Part shown: piece after piece, positions 1 through 8,917 of the stretch
How positions within the stretch are numbered: position 1 is the first letter of the stretch
Layout of the letters: every line of letters begins with the position of its first letter
Origin: Martinezella dioscoreae
GTDB taxonomy: Bacteria; Pseudomonadota; Alphaproteobacteria; Rhizobiales; Rhizobiaceae
Assembly: GCF_009176305.1 (NCBI RefSeq)
Contig: NZ_BLAJ01000002.1
Location: forward strand, 620,001 to 684,000
Length of the DNA stretch: 64,000 nt
Direction of reading: 5' to 3'
Notes under the pieces: generated by a model
Database searches by the model: none
Seen by the model: only the letters and a program-made list of their open reading frames with translations
What the model was told of the DNA's origin: nothing
Program-made: the position numbers and the translations under genes

Positions 1-1
1 G

Positions 2-136
2 GGACGCAGCAAAGGTTTCGGCCTCGGGCTGAACCTCGTTCAGGAGATTGCGAGGCTCCATGGCGGAAAGGTTTGCGTCATCGACGGACCGACGGGTGGT
101 GCGTCTTTCAGATTGAGCTTTCCGATGGCCGGATAG
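2..136 (+). CDS. Sensor histidine kinase, C-terminal fragment
   Basis: Only the last 44 codons are inside the window; the gene starts upstream. The frame reads GFGLGLNLVQEIARLHGG and ends in a short beta-rich tail with FRLSFP. This is the G2 box and final strands of the GHKL ATPase domain of a two-component sensor kinase, which binds ATP and phosphorylates the dimerisation-domain histidine. Sensor input, dimerisation domain and partner regulator cannot be seen. Confidence 0.75.
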   Translation, partial: GRSKGFGLGLNLVQEIARLHGGKVCVIDGPTGGASFRLSFPMAG

Positions 137-232
137 CCTATCGGCTCCCGATGCAATGTTCTCGCAATCGGCTCCTTCTAGGAAAAGCCTGCTGCACAGG
201 CGAATCTCTTGAGCCCCTACTGGCGGGAACAT

Positions 233-823
233 ATGTCAAACACATCACTATTCTTGCGAACTCTGCTGACCAATCCGCGCATGGTGGGAGCGATCGCCCC
301 CTCCGGCCCGGTCCTAGCCAATCTGATTACAAGCGAAATTGGTCCTTCGGCGGGACCGATCCTCGAGCTCGGTCCGGGCACGGGAGTATTCACACGAGCC
401 CTACTCGCACGCGGCATATGCGAAAGCGATATTACGCTGATTGAATCCGCTGATAGTTTTGCCAGTCTGCTGCGACAGCGGTTTCCTGATGCCCGCGTCA
501 TCTGCGCCGATGCTGCGCGGCTTGATGCCTATGACTTGCCTGAAGGAGAGCTGTTCGGCTGTGCGATCAGCGGGTTGCCGCTACTTAACATGTCGCCGAA
601 GACGGTCATTGCCATTCTTGCTGCGGTATCAGCGAGGCTGCGTGAGGGCGGGGCACTCTATCAGTTCACCTATGGCCTGCGCTGTCCGATACCGCATCGC
701 CTGCTCGACCGGTATGGCTTCAAGGCAACGCTGCAGGGCCAGGTGCTGCGCAACTTTCCGCCTGCTAGGGTCTATAAGATCGTCCGGCGCAGGCCGATAA
801 AATCTCCGGCTGCCGCCACATGA
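233..823 (+). CDS. PmtA-like phospholipid N-methyltransferase family protein
   Basis: A SAM-dependent methyltransferase of 196 residues from the ATG at 233; a TTG at 209 would add eight. The N-terminus has a hydrophobic patch ending in NPRMVGAIAPSG, followed by the SAM-binding motif I LELGPGTG, then SGLPLLN and a C-terminal RNFPPARVYK. The same landmarks in the same order occur in the Sinorhizobium PmtA family, which methylates phosphatidylethanolamine towards phosphatidylcholine at the inner membrane. The ATG at 233 is preceded by a purine-rich GGCGGGAA. The stop overlaps the start of the DedA gene in ATGA, so the two are translationally coupled. The substrate is inferred; several rhizobial paralogues of this family are untested. 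Confidence 0.7.
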   Translation: MSNTSLFLRTLLTNPRMVGAIAPSGPVLANLITSEIGPSAGPILELGPGTGVFTRALLARGICESDITLIESADSFASLLRQRFPDARVICADAARLDAYDLPEGELFGCAISGLPLLNMSPKTVIAILAAVSARLREGGALYQFTYGLRCPIPHRLLDRYGFKATLQGQVLRNFPPARVYKIVRRRPIKSPAAAT

Positions 824-1440
824 GTGACTCCTCCTATATGTTGGATGTTCTGCCCGATCTGGCGGCGTGGGGACTGTTCGGCCTTGCATTGTGTTCCGCG
901 ATCGAGAAGCTTGTCCCCATCCTACCGTCGATCGCCCTATTCTTGATGCTGGGCATGCTGGGTGTCGCCAACCCGGTTGATCTGCCTGCAGTGATCGCCG
1001 TTACCGCCGCCGGTTCAACGGCAGGCTCGCTGTTCTGGTATGGAATAGGCCGTTGGCTGGGACCTGCGCGTGGCGACCTCTTCGTGCTGAGGATGACCCG
1101 GCGTCTGGATATCAAAGAAGAGTGGTATCTGCGCCTGAAACGCAATTATCATGGTCATGCCATACGGGCCACGCTCTTCGGTCAGCTTGTGCCTATCGTT
1201 CGCGCCTATATGGCATTGCCAGCAGGTGTGCTTGCCATCCCGGCGCCAGGCTTTGCCATCGCGACATTCTGCGGCGCGTTGATTTGGAATACGCCGTTTC
1301 TGGTATCGGGTTATTTGTTGCGTCAACAAATATTGGCGCCAGATGCAGCAGCACCTGCCGCCGTCGCAGCAATCATCTTGGTCAATCTTCTGCTGCTTGC
1401 GCTGCTGCGATTTTACCGGCCAAGCCGCAGCGCGGCTTAG
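820..1440 (+). CDS. DedA/SNARE-associated family membrane protein
   Basis: A 206-residue integral membrane protein with the DedA (VTT) layout: a hydrophobic N-terminal re-entrant stretch with E-K-L-V-P-I-L-P at about residues 25-32, a glycine-rich segment GSLFWYGIGRWLG, then F-G-Q-L-V-P-I-V-R near residue 123, followed by membrane helices. The FxxRxxP-like loop is the conserved arginine/proline element of the family. DedA proteins act in the inner membrane in lipid handling and proton-motive-force-dependent stress resistance, and some members scramble or flip phospholipid carriers. The start codon overlaps the stop of the PmtA-like gene, which supports a joint role in membrane lipids. Confidence 0.8.
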   Translation: MSDSSYMLDVLPDLAAWGLFGLALCSAIEKLVPILPSIALFLMLGMLGVANPVDLPAVIAVTAAGSTAGSLFWYGIGRWLGPARGDLFVLRMTRRLDIKEEWYLRLKRNYHGHAIRATLFGQLVPIVRAYMALPAGVLAIPAPGFAIATFCGALIWNTPFLVSGYLLRQQILAPDAAAPAAVAAIILVNLLLLALLRFYRPSRSAA

Positions 1441-1463
1441 CCGCTCATCACGCTTGCCGTCGG

Positions 1464-2495
1464 CTATACGGTCAGAACGGCGTATATGACGCCACCGTTT
1501 TCGCCGCGTGTAAGGGAAACATCAGCGATCGGGTGCTTGACCTTGTCGATGATCGACTGGACATCCTCGTCCGTTCGCCAGATCAGCGGCCAATTCATGA
1601 AGGTCTCCATATAACCTTCGACACCGATATCCTTGGCGAAGTTTGCGAGCAGGAACTTGCCGCCGGGCTTCAGCATCTGCAGGCAGCGTTCCGTCAGACG
1701 CACGGCTACGCTTTCGGCCAGATAATCGTAAAGGCCGGCTGCATAGATGAAGTCGAACGTACCAAGCTTCTGCGCGCGCCCCAGAATGGTGCGAACGGAG
1801 CCGTTGATCGCTTCGATGCAGGTGCCATGGAAGGTCGAGCTCACCGCCCCGACACTGACCGGGTCCTGATCAAGCGCGACCCAGCGCTTGAGCCTGCCGC
1901 TCTGCAGAGCCTTTGAGAGCTCCGCTTCGCGAAGATGGCCGGCCGCGATTGCCAGGACTTCGGCGCCATCCGTCGCCTCCGCCACTGCATCGACGTGGGC
2001 TGCCAGGATCTCCCGCCTTTCTCGCACGGCGACGGCGGATGGTGCGCGCCGGGTGAAATCGTAAACTTCTGCGCCCAGCGCCGAAGCTTCCGCCACCTGT
2101 GCGGCAACGGCCGGATGTTCATAGATGAAATCCAGCAGATAGGCATCGCCGCTGTAGCCGCGCGGTTTTTCGAAGGACCATCGCGTCAGAGGGTCCTGCA
2201 ACAGGTAGGACGACACGGGATGTCCCTGCGCCACCGAGGCGAGATGTGCCCAGGTCAGGGGTGTCGTCTTGTTTTTCAGCGCCTGCAGACGCTCCGTCAA
2301 GGCTTGCATGGTGCCTGGAACGGGCGCGTTTGCTTCGAACGCCTGCTGCGTGAGGGAGAGAATGAGGGCGAGTTCAGCCTCGCCCTCCTTTATTTGGTCG
2401 GTTGCAATGTTGTTACCGGACGATCTCGTATGTTCCGAGATGGACTGGGAGGTAACGAGGCTGAAGCCATCAAGAGCGGTTTGAAATTGTTTCAA
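1464..2495 (-). CDS. SAM-dependent methyltransferase, PhcB-like
   Basis: A 343-residue cytoplasmic protein. A helical N-terminal part carries KPRGYSGDAYLLDFIY near residue 110, the landmark of the family often named 3-hydroxypalmitate methyl ester biosynthesis protein (PhcB). It is followed by a Rossmann methyltransferase core with VLAIAAGHLRE as motif I, WVALDQDP as motif II and FDFIYAAGLYDYL. PhcB makes a fatty-acid methyl ester quorum signal in Ralstonia; many distant homologues have unknown substrates, so the product here is open. The chosen start is a TTG because no in-frame ATG lies near the N-terminus; it is uncertain. It is divergent from the GGDEF-EAL gene. Confidence 0.6.
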   Translation of the reverse strand: MKQFQTALDGFSLVTSQSISEHTRSSGNNIATDQIKEGEAELALILSLTQQAFEANAPVPGTMQALTERLQALKNKTTPLTWAHLASVAQGHPVSSYLLQDPLTRWSFEKPRGYSGDAYLLDFIYEHPAVAAQVAEASALGAEVYDFTRRAPSAVAVRERREILAAHVDAVAEATDGAEVLAIAAGHLREAELSKALQSGRLKRWVALDQDPVSVGAVSSTFHGTCIEAINGSVRTILGRAQKLGTFDFIYAAGLYDYLAESVAVRLTERCLQMLKPGGKFLLANFAKDIGVEGYMETFMNWPLIWRTDEDVQSIIDKVKHPIADVSLTRGENGGVIYAVLTV

Positions 2496-2667
2496 TTTTA
2501 AATCATTCCGTGAACACTACGCAAACCATATCTCATATAAAAATTGAGCGCTATGGTTTTGTTAATGTCGCTGCGGCAACGCTGTCGTTATCAAACGGAT
2601 CAAATTAGCCGCCGTGGTGAAGCGAGCGATTTGTTCATTCGAGCGACGCAAAGGTAACGCGGTGGAC

Positions 2668-4692
2668 ATGAGGTCTCGGCTAACTCGGGTGATGATGAGC
2701 ATGCGTCGATTGTCGGGAAACAGCGATCTTGGTCAGAGCGAGGCTCGCATGACTAACCGCCCCGATGAGCTGCGCGGGCTCTACAAAGCCTATAGCAACG
2801 ATGCGCGGCGCGTCTTGGCTCGCAGCGGTCTGTGGCTTGCCGTGCCCGTTTATATCCTCTTCCTGGTCACAGATCTGGTCTTCATTCCCGACGTCTCGCA
2901 CGTGACGATCCCTGCGCGGTTTCTGATCGGGGGCTTTTCGCTTTTGATCCTGGAAATGCAGTTTTCGCGGCAACGTCGTGCCGGCGAGCTTGAGGCGACA
3001 TGTGCTGCGGCCGTCGTTCTTGGATATGTCGTGTGGCTGCTGCCGGCATTGCAGACGGCCAATGCCGAGGCATTCTCCTATTATGCCGCCTTCGGCGCCA
3101 TCTTCATGATGGGCGTTAACCTGTTCTTCAGCCTTGAGTTCGGCCTGGCACTGATGTCATCAGGGCTGATCTTCGCCTTTTTCCTGCTGTCGCTGATGGA
3201 ATTTCATTATAGCGCCGCCTACTGTCTGGCCTTCACCACCTTCTATCTCTGCTGCTTCGTGTTCACCTCCTATGTGAACTGGAAACTGAACAAGGAGCGT
3301 TTCAACGTCTTTCTCAATGCCAGGGAAGCGGAGCTGCAGCAGCGCCAGGCGACGGAACGCGGCGAGGCGCTTCTGCGGCTTTCGATTACGGATTCCCTGA
3401 CCGGGATGGAGAACAGAAGAGCCGCGGATATAAGGCTGAAACAATTTTGGGATCGCTGGCGCGAGAAGGGCGCAGCATTCGCCATCCTGCTGGTCGATGT
3501 CGATTTCTTTAAGAAGTATAATGATTATTACGGCCATCAGGAGGGGGATCACTGCCTTGTGACGGTTGCCAATGCGCTGTCGAACATCGTTGCTCCACTC
3601 GGGGCAACGGTCGGACGTTATGGCGGCGAGGAATTCATCGTTATCCTCGATCTGGAGAGCAGTTCGGATGCGCTGGCTCTGGCGGATGCCATTTGTCAGG
3701 GGATAGAGGCTCTCGATATCGTCCATGCACAACGTCTGGACGGCTTCCGGCATGTCACGGTGAGTGTTGGAGCGACCATTACGAGAGACGTCGCCGGCGC
3801 GAAGCTGGAGAACGTGATCAACGAGGCCGACCGTGCTCTGTATTCGGCAAAGGCGAGCGGCCGCAATTGCGCACGGATCTTCGATCCGAACGAGCTGCCG
3901 GGCGGCGATGCGAGCGAGAATATCGCGGCCATTTTGAAGATCGCCATCCAGCAGAACCTCGTCTCGCTGGTCTATCAGCCGATCCAATATCTCCAGACTG
4001 GAGAAATCGGTGCCTATGAAGCTCTGATGCGCCTGCAGTTGCTCGACGGATCGAATGCTTCTCCGGCCGTCTTTATCCCGATAGCGGAACGCACCGGCGC
4101 CATCATGGAACTCGGCTATTGGGCGATCAGAAGGGCCTGCTGTGATTTGCTTACTCGCGACATTGTCGACACGGTCAGCATAAACGTCTCCCCGATCCAG
4201 CTTCGGGCTCCGGGTTTCGCCGCACAGGTGGCCGCTATTCTGGCGGAAACGGGCGTTTCGGGTCACAGGGTGGCGTTCGAGATCACCGAGGGCGTCGATA
4301 TGGAGATACGCCCCGATGTCCTCGACAGCATTCAGGATCTCAAGAAGCTCGGCATCAAATTCTGGCTGGATGATTTCGGCACAGGTTTTGCCGGATTGTC
4401 ATGGCTGCGGCTGATGGAATTCGAAACCGTCAAGATCGACAAATCCTTCCTGCATGACGCGGCAAGCAACGACGGTGCGAAGATCCTTCTCGAGGACATC
4501 ATCGGCCTGGTGCGCAATCGCGGCCATCGCATTCTGGTCGAGGGCGTGGAGGACGAGGAGCAGCTCAATCTCGTCAAATCCTTTGGCATCGATGCCGTTC
4601 AGGGATACCATATCGGCCGTCCGGCACCGGCGCTCAAGCATCCGATTACGATGATGCATACGAGTCGCCGCCGTCTGCAGGCATCGGCCTGA
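2668..4692 (+). CDS. Membrane GGDEF-EAL cyclic-di-GMP enzyme
   Basis: The protein has six or so N-terminal membrane helices (about residues 35-190), a short linker, a GGDEF domain and an EAL domain. The GGDEF domain keeps the active loop as GGEEF near residue 319 and the metal-site segment LLVDVDFF, so diguanylate cyclase activity is plausible. The inhibitory RxxD site before the loop is missing (PLGA in its place). The EAL domain keeps E-A-L near 451, NVSP, EITEG, DDFGTG near 568 and KIDKSF, so phosphodiesterase activity is also plausible. The start is uncertain: GTG 2614, ATG 2668 and ATG 2749 are in frame, and 2749 has a GCGAGG ribosome site. The membrane part probably senses an unknown signal. 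Confidence 0.85.
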   Translation: MRSRLTRVMMSMRRLSGNSDLGQSEARMTNRPDELRGLYKAYSNDARRVLARSGLWLAVPVYILFLVTDLVFIPDVSHVTIPARFLIGGFSLLILEMQFSRQRRAGELEATCAAAVVLGYVVWLLPALQTANAEAFSYYAAFGAIFMMGVNLFFSLEFGLALMSSGLIFAFFLLSLMEFHYSAAYCLAFTTFYLCCFVFTSYVNWKLNKERFNVFLNAREAELQQRQATERGEALLRLSITDSLTGMENRRAADIRLKQFWDRWREKGAAFAILLVDVDFFKKYNDYYGHQEGDHCLVTVANALSNIVAPLGATVGRYGGEEFIVILDLESSSDALALADAICQGIEALDIVHAQRLDGFRHVTVSVGATITRDVAGAKLENVINEADRALYSAKASGRNCARIFDPNELPGGDASENIAAILKIAIQQNLVSLVYQPIQYLQTGEIGAYEALMRLQLLDGSNASPAVFIPIAERTGAIMELGYWAIRRACCDLLTRDIVDTVSINVSPIQLRAPGFAAQVAAILAETGVSGHRVAFEITEGVDMEIRPDVLDSIQDLKKLGIKFWLDDFGTGFAGLSWLRLMEFETVKIDKSFLHDAASNDGAKILLEDIIGLVRNRGHRILVEGVEDEEQLNLVKSFGIDAVQGYHIGRPAPALKHPITMMHTSRRRLQASA

Positions 4693-4720
4693 AGCGCAGG
4701 CCGCCTCCAGGGCGTGGGTG

Positions 4721-5113
4721 ATGAGAATGGCAAGCGTCGATCTGTCCGAGATCTACCGAGGCTATATTGCCTGCCTGAACAAGCAGGATTGGTCGAATCT
4801 GGGTAAATTCGTCCATGAAGACGTGCATTACAATGACGCCTACATTGGACTATCAGGCTATCGGCAAATGCTCGAAGGCGATTTTCGCGCCATTCCCGAT
4901 CTTCATTTCGATATCACTCTACTGATCTGCGAACCGCCACGCGTCGCAAGTCGCCTGCAATTTGATTGTAGGCCGACGGGAATGCTGTTCGGTATGGCGG
5001 TGAATGGCAGAAGGGTGCAGTTTGCCGAGAATGTCTTCTATGAGTTTCTGGACGGGCGAATCCGGAACGTCTGGTCTGTCATCGACAAGGCTGCAATCGC
5101 AGCTCAGCTCTAG
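4721..5113 (+). CDS. SnoaL-like / ester cyclase family protein
   Basis: A 130-residue single-domain protein of the NTF2-like fold. The N-terminal helix with RGYIACLNKQDW, the VHEDVHYND strand, the turn AIPDLHFDI and a C-terminal ENVFYEFLDGRIRNVWSV are typical of SnoaL-like proteins annotated as ester cyclases. Members bind small hydrophobic molecules or act on polyketide esters, but most bacterial relatives have no known reaction. It follows the GGDEF-EAL gene by 28 bases and converges on the MFS gene with a four-base overlap at the stops. In-frame ATGs at 4721 and 4727 are both possible starts. Confidence 0.65.
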   Translation: MRMASVDLSEIYRGYIACLNKQDWSNLGKFVHEDVHYNDAYIGLSGYRQMLEGDFRAIPDLHFDITLLICEPPRVASRLQFDCRPTGMLFGMAVNGRRVQFAENVFYEFLDGRIRNVWSVIDKAAIAAQL

Positions 5114-6312
5114 GACTTCTTCCCAAGGCGCAACGCGATAAAGCCTGCTGCGAATGCCGCGAGGCCGCTTGCGATAATCGGGCCGGAATAGCTGCCGGTA
5201 TGGTCGAAAATAAAGCCTGCTGCAGTTGGCCCGATCAGGGCTGCCACACCCACGGCCGAATAGAGATACCCGATAACCGCACCAATCTGGCGTGTGCCGA
5301 ACAGATCGGCGGCGACAGCCGGATAAAGGCCGACGCACCCGCCATAGCTCATGCCGAAGATCAATGCGAACAAGATCAGCTGGATCATGCCTGATGCCGA
5401 CGCCCATATGGCAAAGGAGGCCGCGACTGCAAGGGTGAGCGATGCCAGGAGTTGCCGACGGCCGAAGCGATCTCCCAGGCCTGCCAGAAAGAAGCGGCCG
5501 ATGACGCTGCCGACACCGATAACGCTGACAAGGGCGGTTCCGTCCTGAATGGAAAGTCCCATGTCGCGGGCGGCGGCGACGATATGAACATAGGGGATGA
5601 AGGTGCACAGAGAGGACAGGAGAAGCACCATATAGAAAAGCCAGAACCGTCCGTCGCGCCATATAGCGGGGAGCTTGGGATTGCCGGCGTGCGCCGGGAA
5701 CGAGATCGTACCGTCACGGCGCTTGCGGACAAGCAGAGCCGCCGGTATGCCAAAAATGGCGAAGATGCAGGCAAGCGCAAGGAAACACCCTCGCCAGCCG
5801 ATGAAGGGAAGAGCCTGGCCGATGGCGAAGGGCAGGATCAAGGTCCCAAGCCCAATCCCGGCCGTCGCGACGCCCGACGCCTGGCTTCGTTTGTGGATGA
5901 ACCAGGATTGCACCGCTCCGATCGCCGGAACGTATGACAGGCCGATCCCAAATCCGACGCCGAAGCCATACCAGATGTAAAGTGCGGTCAAGGATCCGGC
6001 ACGACTAGCGGCGATATAGCCAATGATCATTGCTCCCAGTCCCAGAAGAACAAGGCTGCGCGACGACCATCTGTCGGCGAGAGGCCCGGCAATCGCGCCG
6101 AGCGAGTAGAAGAGAAATGCGGAAATGGAAAAGACGAGGGCGACCTCGCCGCGCGACGCATTGAACTCCGCAGCAAGCCCCGGCAAAGTGGCGGAGAAGG
6201 AGTAGGCGGCTCCGAACGTCACGGTCGTCAGCACATGGGTGGCGGCAACGACCTTCCATCCTTCCCGCGTATCGGCTTCTTCATGGTCGCGCGAAAGGAT
6301 AAGGTCGGACAT
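5110..6312 (-). CDS. MFS transporter, monocarboxylate/oxalate-formate type
   Basis: A 400-residue protein with twelve predicted membrane helices. The loop between helices 2 and 3 has GPLADRWSSR, the MFS motif A region, and the second half repeats it as GLGDRFGRR. The organisation, with SWFIHKRSQASGVATAGIGLG after helix 4, resembles the monocarboxylate and oxalate:formate antiporter branch, which moves small organic acids across the inner membrane. The substrate is not determinable from sequence. The gene stands alone, convergent with the SnoaL-like gene and about 120 bases downstream of the antiporter gene on the same strand. Confidence 0.8.
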   Translation of the reverse strand: MSDLILSRDHEEADTREGWKVVAATHVLTTVTFGAAYSFSATLPGLAAEFNASRGEVALVFSISAFLFYSLGAIAGPLADRWSSRSLVLLGLGAMIIGYIAASRAGSLTALYIWYGFGVGFGIGLSYVPAIGAVQSWFIHKRSQASGVATAGIGLGTLILPFAIGQALPFIGWRGCFLALACIFAIFGIPAALLVRKRRDGTISFPAHAGNPKLPAIWRDGRFWLFYMVLLLSSLCTFIPYVHIVAAARDMGLSIQDGTALVSVIGVGSVIGRFFLAGLGDRFGRRQLLASLTLAVAASFAIWASASGMIQLILFALIFGMSYGGCVGLYPAVAADLFGTRQIGAVIGYLYSAVGVAALIGPTAAGFIFDHTGSYSGPIIASGLAAFAAGFIALRLGKKS

Positions 6313-6434
6313 ATCGGGCTCTGCAAAAGATCGTGCTGCCGGTCAATATGCTTCACGGGGCTACGTTCGAGAAATGAATAGTGCTGATGGCGCCTATTGA
6401 TTCTCTTGATCCATCCCACCGTTGACGGACAGGG

Positions 6435-8762
6435 CTATTCGCGAATTGCCTGCGAGGCGGCCAGGTCGGTTTCAATGAAGACGCATGATCTGTCTGCCGT
6501 TTGCAGCAGTGTGTCTGCCACGCTGCCATAGGAGAGGCTGCCACTGGCTCGCTTGCTCACGCCGAGCACGATCAGATTATATTTGCCGCTTCGGGCGTGC
6601 CGCAGGATCGAGAGCTCCGGTGACGGTCCTTGCTGAACCACCTTCTCGATCTCGACGCCATAGTAATCCGCGATCGCGCCGACCTTGTTGAGAACGTCCC
6701 ATTGGTCATTGCCTCGGTCGCTGATGCGCGGAATGGCTCTGACCTGTCGCGGTTCAACGATCCGCAGCAGGGCGCAATGGGCTCCCGCCGCCTTCGCAAT
6801 CGCAAGCCCGAATTCGGCTGCCCGGACGGAGCGTTCGGTGCCGCTGACCGGCAGCAGGATTCTCAAGTCCTGGGGACGTTCGGGGAGCATACCGCGTGCT
6901 GTTACGATAGCTGACGTTCCCTGGAAGGCAGAGGTCATGATTTGCAGGGCCGTGCTGAAGCGCCCGTCTTCGCCCATGGTCGGTTCGATGCCCATGAAGA
7001 GGAGATCGTGGCCGGCACCCGAGACATCTTCGAGCATGGTTTCCAGCGTGTCGTTCTTCTCCCGGACCGTAACATGGATATCGCTTTCGCTGGCCATATC
7101 CTGCTTCGGGGAAGCCGACGCGAGTAAATCGGTCGCGCATTGTCTCAAATCGTCAGCGACGGCTCGACCTTGCGGCGCTGCGCCTGTCGTCGCTGTATCA
7201 TTTGGATCGTGTATTGCGTCGCGTGGTTCCCTGATATCCAGGACGGTGACAGGCATCTTGCGCGTCACGGCGAAGAAGGCGGCGATCCACGTGGCGAGGC
7301 GGCTGCTTTGCGAGCCATCCACGGTCAGCAGGATGCGTTCGAAATTTCCGAGGAAGCTTTCGCTTTCGAATTCTTCACGTTCGAGCCGGTCACGCTCCTC
7401 TTCGCGCAATGGCAGGCGGGCAAGCGCCCAGCGAAGTGTTGGTGGCATCGCCATCGTAGTGATGACGGCCATGGCGACAATGATGGAGAAGAGTTTTTCG
7501 TCCAATACGCCGACGGACAGGCCTATGGTCGCGACGATGACTTCCGTCGATCCCCTGGCGTTCATTCCACAGCCGAGCGCCAGAGCTTCGGATGCCGAAT
7601 AGCCGCCAAACTTGGCGGCGGCAAAAGCGCCTCCGAACTTGCCGATGCTCGCTATGATGACGATGGCGGCCGTCAGCAGCAAGATGGAGGGATCGGCAAG
7701 CACGGTAAGATCGGTCTGCAGGCCAGTCAGCCCGAAGAAAACAGGCATGAACAGCGCCGTCGTCAAGCCGCGAAGCTGGACGTCGATCTGTCGGGTAAGG
7801 ATCGGCGATTCACCGACGAGAATGCCGGCGACGAAGGCGCCGAGCACGGTATGGACGCCGATGAGATTGGTGATGATGGCCATCCCGCCCATGATCGCAA
7901 CGATGGCGCTGAGCACGGGCAGGTCGCTGCGAAAATTATCGTTGGTCCAGCGGATGATCTCGAACACGATCCGCCGTCCTACAGTGAAGCTCACGGCCAT
8001 GAAGGCCAGTGTGCCGATGACGCTGGTCGCCAGTGTCATGAGATCGACCGTCCCTTTTTCCGCAAGACCAAAGGTTATGGCGATGATGACCCACCCAACC
8101 GTATCGTCGATAATGGCCGAAGCGACGATCAGCTGACCGATGTTCCGGCGCATGAAATCCATTTCGCGGACGACGGAGGCGACGATCTTCACGGAAGAAA
8201 TGGAAAGCGCGGTACCAAGAAAAAGTGATGTGACCAGCCGCTTTTCGGGATCGGGAAGAAAGGCGTCCGGGATGAGCTCGCCGAGTGCAAAGCCGGCCGC
8301 AAAGGGAATGACGATGCCCGTCAACGAAACGCCGGCCGCCGATTTGCGCAGGCGTTTCGCAAGAGCGAGATCGGTCTCCATGCCTGCGAGCAGCAGGAGA
8401 AAGAGAATGCCGAGCTGGCCGATCGCGTCGGTCATGCTCTTTTGCGCGCCGTCCGAAGGAAAAAGGCTCGCTTGTGTATGCGGGAAGATCAGGCCGAAAA
8501 GGGAGGGGCCGAGAATGATGCCGGCGATGATCTGACCCATGATCGATGGCTGGCCGATGCGCACCATCAATTCGCCGAGCAGCCTGCCCGATACGACAAG
8601 CAGAATGATCTGGACCAGGAACAGCCCTTCCGAAGGGTGGCTGGCCTTCTGCCCTTCGACAGCGAAGGCGGATTGCGCAATCGACAGCAACAGGGTGATG
8701 GCAATGAGAATGATAACGGCGGTTGACGGAAATGCTTTTAAGACATTCTGGCGTGATGGCAT
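6435..8762 (-). CDS. Cation:proton antiporter (CPA2) with C-terminal universal stress domains
   Basis: A 775-residue protein. A signal-like first helix ends in A-F-A. The Na+/H+ exchanger domain of twelve or so helices spans about residues 50-430, with GQPSIMGQIIAGIILGPSL, the ASAIIDD segment carrying the acidic pair expected for ion exchange, and HTVLGAFVAGILVG. Beyond residue 455 lie two universal-stress-protein-like units. The last has G-V-S-K-R-A-S-G followed by YGSVAD, which resembles the nucleotide-binding G-x2-G-x9-G(S/T) pattern. The likely role is monovalent cation efflux or pH homeostasis, gated by the cytosolic domains. It has its own promoter region in the 155 bases upstream. Confidence 0.82.
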   Translation of the reverse strand: MPSRQNVLKAFPSTAVIILIAITLLLSIAQSAFAVEGQKASHPSEGLFLVQIILLVVSGRLLGELMVRIGQPSIMGQIIAGIILGPSLFGLIFPHTQASLFPSDGAQKSMTDAIGQLGILFLLLLAGMETDLALAKRLRKSAAGVSLTGIVIPFAAGFALGELIPDAFLPDPEKRLVTSLFLGTALSISSVKIVASVVREMDFMRRNIGQLIVASAIIDDTVGWVIIAITFGLAEKGTVDLMTLATSVIGTLAFMAVSFTVGRRIVFEIIRWTNDNFRSDLPVLSAIVAIMGGMAIITNLIGVHTVLGAFVAGILVGESPILTRQIDVQLRGLTTALFMPVFFGLTGLQTDLTVLADPSILLLTAAIVIIASIGKFGGAFAAAKFGGYSASEALALGCGMNARGSTEVIVATIGLSVGVLDEKLFSIIVAMAVITTMAMPPTLRWALARLPLREEERDRLEREEFESESFLGNFERILLTVDGSQSSRLATWIAAFFAVTRKMPVTVLDIREPRDAIHDPNDTATTGAAPQGRAVADDLRQCATDLLASASPKQDMASESDIHVTVREKNDTLETMLEDVSGAGHDLLFMGIEPTMGEDGRFSTALQIMTSAFQGTSAIVTARGMLPERPQDLRILLPVSGTERSVRAAEFGLAIAKAAGAHCALLRIVEPRQVRAIPRISDRGNDQWDVLNKVGAIADYYGVEIEKVVQQGPSPELSILRHARSGKYNLIVLGVSKRASGSLSYGSVADTLLQTADRSCVFIETDLAASQAIRE

Positions 8763-8917
8763 GGACTGATCCCACTGAGCAGCAGGAAAAACGCGCCAGA
8801 ACCTTTGCCGTTCCAGTTTTATCGCTGGTTGCAGCCTTCAATGACCCGGCGTCGGGTTTCGGCCGCGAGCATGATCCGCCGCTCATGTGGCGCCGGACCC
8901 CCGCCTGTTCGCAACGA

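Noticed and set aside
7140..8228. 362-codon plus-strand frame over the antiporter gene
   Set aside because: Extreme Asp, Gly and His content typical of antisense reading of a membrane protein; no domain.
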